Shown here: positions 6,243 through 9,847 of the stretch, in pieces
Layout: every line of letters starts with the position of its first letter
Position numbering within the stretch: position 1 is the stretch's first letter
NCBI GenBank assembly: GCA_030626365.1
Contig: DAOUPC010000085.1
Span: 1 to 9,847, forward strand
DNA from: Paracoccaceae bacterium
GTDB taxonomy: Bacteria > Pseudomonadota > Alphaproteobacteria > Rhodobacterales > Rhodobacteraceae
Direction of reading: 5' to 3'
Length of the DNA stretch: 9,847 bases
Position numbers and translations under genes: made by a program
Notes under the pieces: model-generated
Told to the model about the DNA's origin: nothing
Seen by the model: the letters and a program-made list of their open reading frames with translations, nothing else
Databases searched by the model: none

Positions 6243-8255
6243 TCACATCTGGTCGCGCGCAATCTTGTCGCTCAGGTCGCGTTCATAGACCATAATCCCG
6301 TTTTCATAGGCCTCTATCCGGGCTTGCAGGTAAAAGTGGGTCTTATCCGACCACATTTCGCAGTGGGTCTCGGTTTGCAGGGTCCAGTCGCCGCGCCCCA
6401 TTTCATCGGTCCAATGGCAGGTTCCGCGCGCCGAAAGCGGGTCATCGGGGTGGATCGTCCATTTTTCACGCGCGATTCCCCCGCCGATCAACCCATGTTC
6501 CGAATCCTCGACCTTGCCAAAGTCATCCCGGATGGTCAGGTGGATTTCGCCTGTCGTGTGGTCGATTTCGCTGTGGCGGGTATTGCTGCCCTCGCGCAGG
6601 GTGCGGGTTTGCCAGGGTTGGTCGGCATCGGGGGGCGGGAACACCCATTCGTCCCCGGTGGCCGTGGGGCGCACCGGCAGCTCAAGCGTTCCGGTGCTTA
6701 ACGTCAGGGCGGCTGTTTCGGGCGACGGCCAGATCAGCGGCCAGTAAGCGGTTGAGACGGCAACCCGCAACCGATGCCCGGCAGGTACGCGATAGGCGAT
6801 GTGATCAAGGGGCAGGGTGATGTCATAAACCTGCCCCGCCACCAGCGGTTGCGGTGCGCTGCTGCCATCGCGGTGGGTCAGGTTCAGCACGCCGTAAGTG
6901 ATCCGGGTGGATGCGCCGTCGGGGTGGATATGGTTCAGCCGCACGGCAATCTGCGCCTGTGGCCGATCCGCGCTTAGCTGCAACCGCAGGCGCGGGGCAC
7001 CGACAATATCGGTATCGTGATCCAGCGGGGCGGTGTCGAAGCAGGCCGAAAGCGCATCATCAGCGCGTTGATCCCCCGGCAGTTCCGGGCCCAGCCAGAT
7101 GGCGCAATATTCGCCCGCCGTCATGCCGCAGTGATGCGGAGAGCGCACGGTTGTGTCCAGCGGTCCGGCGTCGGGTGACAATTTCCCGTCGCCCCGGTGT
7201 ACCAGGTGTAACTGGTGCACCGGCAGGTGTGACGTGGCCCCTTTGGGTTCGGCAATCCAGCGTCCGGGGCGGTGCGTATACCAGGTGGCGGGGCGCACCC
7301 CGTCCATCAGCCAGACGCGGTAATCAGGGTCATCGCTGACCCCGGCGGGGATGCCCTTTAGCCAGTGATCCCACCAGCGCAGCGCCTCTTGCAGGAACCC
7401 GATGCGGGGTTCGGGCACCGCGAAATGCGGGTATTTATGCACCCACGGCCCGACGATGCCCTTGGCCGGGGCATCCAGTTGTTCAACCAGTTGCGGCACC
7501 GCGTTCTTATAGGCATCGCCCCAGCCGCCCACCGCCAGAACGGCCGCCTTTATCGCGCTGAAATCCTCGCAAACCGACCCATGTTGCCAATAGGCATCGC
7601 GCCGCTGATGACGCAGCCAGATTGCCGGCATGAATGGTTCCCTCTCAAGGCGTTTCAGCCACATGTCCCGCCAGTCATCCCCGACCAGCGCCGGGTCGGG
7701 CGCGCGGCTGGAATAGGACCACATGGTCGCCCCCCAGCCCAGGTTTTCGTTCAGCAGGCAGCCGCCCTTGTAATGGATGTCATCGGCAAACCGGTCCACT
7801 GTTGAACATAAGGTAATGATCGCCTTCAGGGGGGCGGGCTGCATGGCCGCCACTTGCAGTGCATTGAAGCCACCCCAGCTGATCCCCATCATGCCGACAT
7901 GGCCGTTGCACCATGGCTGTGCCGCCAGCCAGGTGATCACTTCGACCGCATCATCCAGTTCCTGCTGGGTGTATTCATCCTCCATCAGGCCCTGACTTTC
8001 GCCATTGCCGCGAATGTCCAGCCGCACACAGGCATACCCGCGCCGGGCGAACCACGGATGGGTCAGCGCGTCACGCGCACAGGTGCCGTCGCGTTTGCGA
8101 TAGGGCAGGTATTCCAGGATCACCGGCACCGGGTCGTCGCCGGCATCAACCGGGCGCCAGACGCGCGCCGACAGGCGGCAGCCATCTGATAGGGTGATGC
8201 CCATATCGGGCAGTTCTTCGATGGTGCGCAGGGTGTTGGGGGGGGATGTTGTCAT
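6243..8255 (-). CDS. CocE/NonD family serine hydrolase (S15 peptidase-like fold) with C-terminal extension
   Basis: A 670-residue cytoplasmic hydrolase related to cocaine esterase, X-Pro dipeptidyl peptidase and alpha-amino-acid ester hydrolases. Residues about 15-300 form the alpha/beta hydrolase domain: oxyanion-type tyrosine in LPYRKRDG (Tyr52), RGNGESQG, nucleophile GISWGG (Ser126), acid in GGWGDAYKN (Asp247) and histidine in GPWVHKYPH (His273). The triad is complete and in family order. Residues about 305-530 match the beta-sandwich X-Pro peptidase C-terminal domain (PAGHRLRVAVS near 491-501). About 135 further residues, rich in Trp, His and Asp, follow and are absent from the 574-residue cocaine esterase. 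No signal peptide is seen. The gene starts 31 bases after the glycerate kinase stop. No clear Shine-Dalgarno precedes the ATG, but the N-terminus fits the family. It may cleave an ester or amide in the compound imported by the adjacent transporter; the exact substrate is unknown. Confidence 0.92.
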   Translation of the reverse strand: MTTSPPNTLRTIEELPDMGITLSDGCRLSARVWRPVDAGDDPVPVILEYLPYRKRDGTCARDALTHPWFARRGYACVRLDIRGNGESQGLMEDEYTQQELDDAVEVITWLAAQPWCNGHVGMMGISWGGFNALQVAAMQPAPLKAIITLCSTVDRFADDIHYKGGCLLNENLGWGATMWSYSSRAPDPALVGDDWRDMWLKRLEREPFMPAIWLRHQRRDAYWQHGSVCEDFSAIKAAVLAVGGWGDAYKNAVPQLVEQLDAPAKGIVGPWVHKYPHFAVPEPRIGFLQEALRWWDHWLKGIPAGVSDDPDYRVWLMDGVRPATWYTHRPGRWIAEPKGATSHLPVHQLHLVHRGDGKLSPDAGPLDTTVRSPHHCGMTAGEYCAIWLGPELPGDQRADDALSACFDTAPLDHDTDIVGAPRLRLQLSADRPQAQIAVRLNHIHPDGASTRITYGVLNLTHRDGSSAPQPLVAGQVYDITLPLDHIAYRVPAGHRLRVAVSTAYWPLIWPSPETAALTLSTGTLELPVRPTATGDEWVFPPPDADQPWQTRTLREGSNTRHSEIDHTTGEIHLTIRDDFGKVEDSEHGLIGGGIAREKWTIHPDDPLSARGTCHWTDEMGRGDWTLQTETHCEMWSDKTHFYLQARIEAYENGIMVYERDLSDKIARDQM
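8238..8245. repeat. G8/C8 homopolymer in codons 4-6 of the CocE-like gene
   Basis: Eight consecutive G on the plus strand (C on the coding strand: TCC CCC CCC) lie 10 bases into the hydrolase gene. A one-base slip would shift the frame at once. Eight is short for a phase-variation tract, so it may be no more than a chance run or a sequencing-error hotspot. Confidence 0.6.
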
Positions 8256-8286
8256 GGCGCGACTGTTTGGCCAATTGGCTGGCCTG

Positions 8287-9414
8287 TCAAGTGCGCAGGG
8301 CGACCAAAAGGTCCATCACATTGGTGCCCGTCGGCCCGGTGCGCAACAAGGCCCCCTTGCCATCCAGATACCGCCCACTGTCGGCGGCGGCCAATGCCTG
8401 CGCGGCCCCCGCACCCCATGTCAGGCCATCAACCACCGCCCCTGCGGCATCGGTTGGCCCGTCTGATCCGTCCGTCCCACCGACAAGCACGACCAACCCG
8501 CTGGTTCCGGCAATCTCGCGTGCCAGCGCCAGCGCCAGCGCCTGATTGCGCCCGCCCTGTCCGGGATTGGGGGGCAGGACAACCGTTGGTTCGCCCCCAA
8601 GGATCAGCACGCCCTTGCCCATTGCCTTTATCTGCGGGCCGATTTTGCGGGCCAGTACATCAAGATCATCATGCAGCGCCTCATCGCAGGCCAGAACCGT
8701 GATGTCTTGTGCCCGCGCCATGGCGGCGGCGGCGTCACGGGCAATTGCGTTCGAGGCAATGATCTGCGCCTGAAAAGCAAAGTCATGCTGTTTGGGCGCG
8801 CTGCCTATGCCGGAACCGATGATGGCCAGATCATCCCCCGGCACATCCGATATCGCCAGCACCTGCACCTGCGCCCCGTGAAACCGCGCAAGCAACCCGC
8901 CACCCTTGATCCGCGACAGTTTGCGCCGTTCGTGGTTCATTGCCCCAATGTCCAGCCCGGCGCCCAACAGGCGCTGGTTTAGCGCCTTGAGATCCGCCAG
9001 CGTCTTGCCCTCTGTCGGGTCTTCGGCCAGTGCCGATGCCCCGCCTGAAACCAGCACCATCAGGACCGATCCCGGCGGCATGGCCGCAACCGTTTCACCC
9101 AAGGCCCGCCCGCCGGTCAGGCTGCGTTCATCGGGCACCGGGTGCGCGGCCTCGATCAGGCGCACATGTTTGGGCAGGTCGTCCCCATGCCCGTCCTTGG
9201 TTACCACCAGTGCCGGGACCGGGCCGAACCGGTCAAGGGCGGCGCGCATCATTGCGCCTGCCGCCTTGCCAACCGCGATGATCTGGTCAGGCGGGGCTGG
9301 TGGCAGGTGTTGCAGCGCGCGGCTGGTGGCACCATATCCGCCCACCGCATCCACCCCGGCCCGCCACAGCGCAAGTGCGGTTTCGGTTCCAGCCTTGGTT
9401 TCGGTTTTGGCCAT
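8287..9414 (-). CDS. gckA: glycerate 2-kinase, MOFRL family
   Basis: A 375-residue class II glycerate kinase (N-terminal DUF4147-type domain plus C-terminal MOFRL domain) that phosphorylates D-glycerate with ATP to 2-phosphoglycerate. Visible signatures, numbered from ATG: AVGKAAGAM with the conserved lysine (Lys50), LVSGGASAL (121-129), ISDVPGDD (188-195), GGEPTV (273-278), GQGGRNQ (285-291, including the conserved Arg), GTDGSDGPTDAAGA (313-326) and TGPTGTNVMDL (359-369). It is slightly shorter than many relatives of about 420 residues, but all motif blocks are present. Homologues are also named ttuD and sometimes mislabelled hydroxypyruvate reductase, so the symbol is provisional. The start is chosen as the ATG at 9414, sharing one base with the dtd stop (TGATG); a GTG one codon earlier (9417) is possible. 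It would feed glycerate from the serine/glyoxylate or sugar-acid routes into glycolysis. Confidence 0.93.
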   Translation of the reverse strand: MAKTETKAGTETALALWRAGVDAVGGYGATSRALQHLPPAPPDQIIAVGKAAGAMMRAALDRFGPVPALVVTKDGHGDDLPKHVRLIEAAHPVPDERSLTGGRALGETVAAMPPGSVLMVLVSGGASALAEDPTEGKTLADLKALNQRLLGAGLDIGAMNHERRKLSRIKGGGLLARFHGAQVQVLAISDVPGDDLAIIGSGIGSAPKQHDFAFQAQIIASNAIARDAAAAMARAQDITVLACDEALHDDLDVLARKIGPQIKAMGKGVLILGGEPTVVLPPNPGQGGRNQALALALAREIAGTSGLVVLVGGTDGSDGPTDAAGAVVDGLTWGAGAAQALAAADSGRYLDGKGALLRTGPTGTNVMDLLVALRT

Positions 9415-9847
9415 CACATATCCATCCAGATTGTGACCGGCCCGTCATTGACCAGTGCAACCTGCATGTCCGCGCCAAACTGACCGGTTTGGACCGGCAC
9501 CCCAAGGGCGGCAAGTGCCTGTGTGAAATACTGGTAAAGGGGTTCACCTTCGGCCGGGGGCGCGGCGGCGGAAAATCCGGGCCGGTTGCCGCGGGATGTA
9601 TCGGCCGCCAGCGTGAACTGACTGACCACCAGCGCGCCCCCGCCCACATCCAGAACCGAGCGGTTCATCTTGCCCGCCTCGTCCGCAAATATCCGCAGCT
9701 TGGCGATTTTGGCACCAAGGGCATCGGCCTGTGCCTGCCCGTCGCCCTGCATGGCGCAAACCAGGATCAGCAATCCACCATCGATCTGCCCGATGACGTG
9801 CCCGTCAACGGTGACGCTGGCCGATGTGACGCGTTGGATAAGGGCGC
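9414..9847 (-). CDS. dtd: D-aminoacyl-tRNA deacylase, nearly complete (start codon off the window)
   Basis: The frame is open to the right edge of the window. Its first complete codons read ALIQRVTSASVTVDG, the usual Dtd N-terminus directly after Met-Arg, so only the ATG and one further base should be missing and the full protein would be about 145 residues, the family norm. Both active-site motifs are visible: SQFTLAAD and VNDGPVT, the latter containing the Gly-cisPro motif. Dtd hydrolyses D-amino acids (and glycine mischarged on tRNA-Ala) from tRNA as cytoplasmic translation quality control. A TTG at 9773 is an internal leucine codon, not the start. The stop overlaps the glycerate kinase start by one base (or four if GTG is used), implying translational coupling of two functionally unrelated genes. 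Confidence 0.95.
   Translation of the reverse strand, partial: ALIQRVTSASVTVDGHVIGQIDGGLLILVCAMQGDGQAQADALGAKIAKLRIFADEAGKMNRSVLDVGGGALVVSQFTLAADTSRGNRPGFSAAAPPAEGEPLYQYFTQALAALGVPVQTGQFGADMQVALVNDGPVTIWMDM

Noticed and set aside
8270..8279. 10-bp perfect palindrome GCCAATTGGC between the glycerate kinase and CocE-like genes, as a possible operator.
   Set aside because: Several 10-bp palindromes are expected by chance in a window of this size, and the flanks do not extend the symmetry.
9414..9773. dtd gene starting at the TTG at 9773.
   Set aside because: The frame continues to the window edge with the typical Dtd N-terminal residues, so the true start lies just beyond base 9847.

Overview
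The window looks like chromosomal DNA from a GC-rich alphaproteobacterium, most likely a member of the Rhodobacteraceae (roseobacter group). This rests on protein style (a twin-arginine oligopeptide-type binding protein, a fused two-domain ATPase, an MOFRL glycerate kinase beside dtd), on codon use, and on a by-eye GC content of about 60%. No database search was possible.

Layout: positions 1-222 on the plus strand hold the last 73 codons of an HSL-type alpha/beta hydrolase. It converges on a long minus-strand array, and a short GC-rich hairpin lies between the two. Read in the direction of transcription (right to left), the array is: dtd (D-aminoacyl-tRNA deacylase, start codon just outside the window), glycerate 2-kinase, a CocE/NonD-type serine hydrolase, a 126-base gap, a Tat-dependent family 5 solute-binding protein, two DppB/DppC-type permeases, a fused DppD-DppF-type ATPase, and a small type I phosphodiesterase/nucleotide pyrophosphatase-like enzyme. 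Junctions are tight: ATGA overlaps at permease/permease and permease/ATPase, a 2-base gap before the phosphodiesterase, a stop/start overlap between dtd and the kinase, and 31 bases between the kinase and the hydrolase. The only sizeable gap, in front of the binding protein, carries an AT-rich leader and two near-identical direct repeats spaced 22 bases apart. It is the likely control region of a five-gene transport operon.

How the genes may work together: binding protein, two permeases and ATPase form a complete importer of the peptide/opine/nickel family. The two flanking hydrolases lack export signals and should act in the cytoplasm. A reasonable inference is that the importer brings in a compound with an ester or amide bond (CocE-like enzyme) and/or a phosphodiester or phosphonate bond (phosphodiesterase). 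The glycerate kinase could feed a three-carbon product into glycolysis, but it may simply be a neighbour. The substrate cannot be read from sequence. No mobile elements, CRISPR arrays, RNA genes or defence systems were seen. The window is mostly an ordinary catabolic/transport locus, with a few regulatory and domain-level points worth checking.
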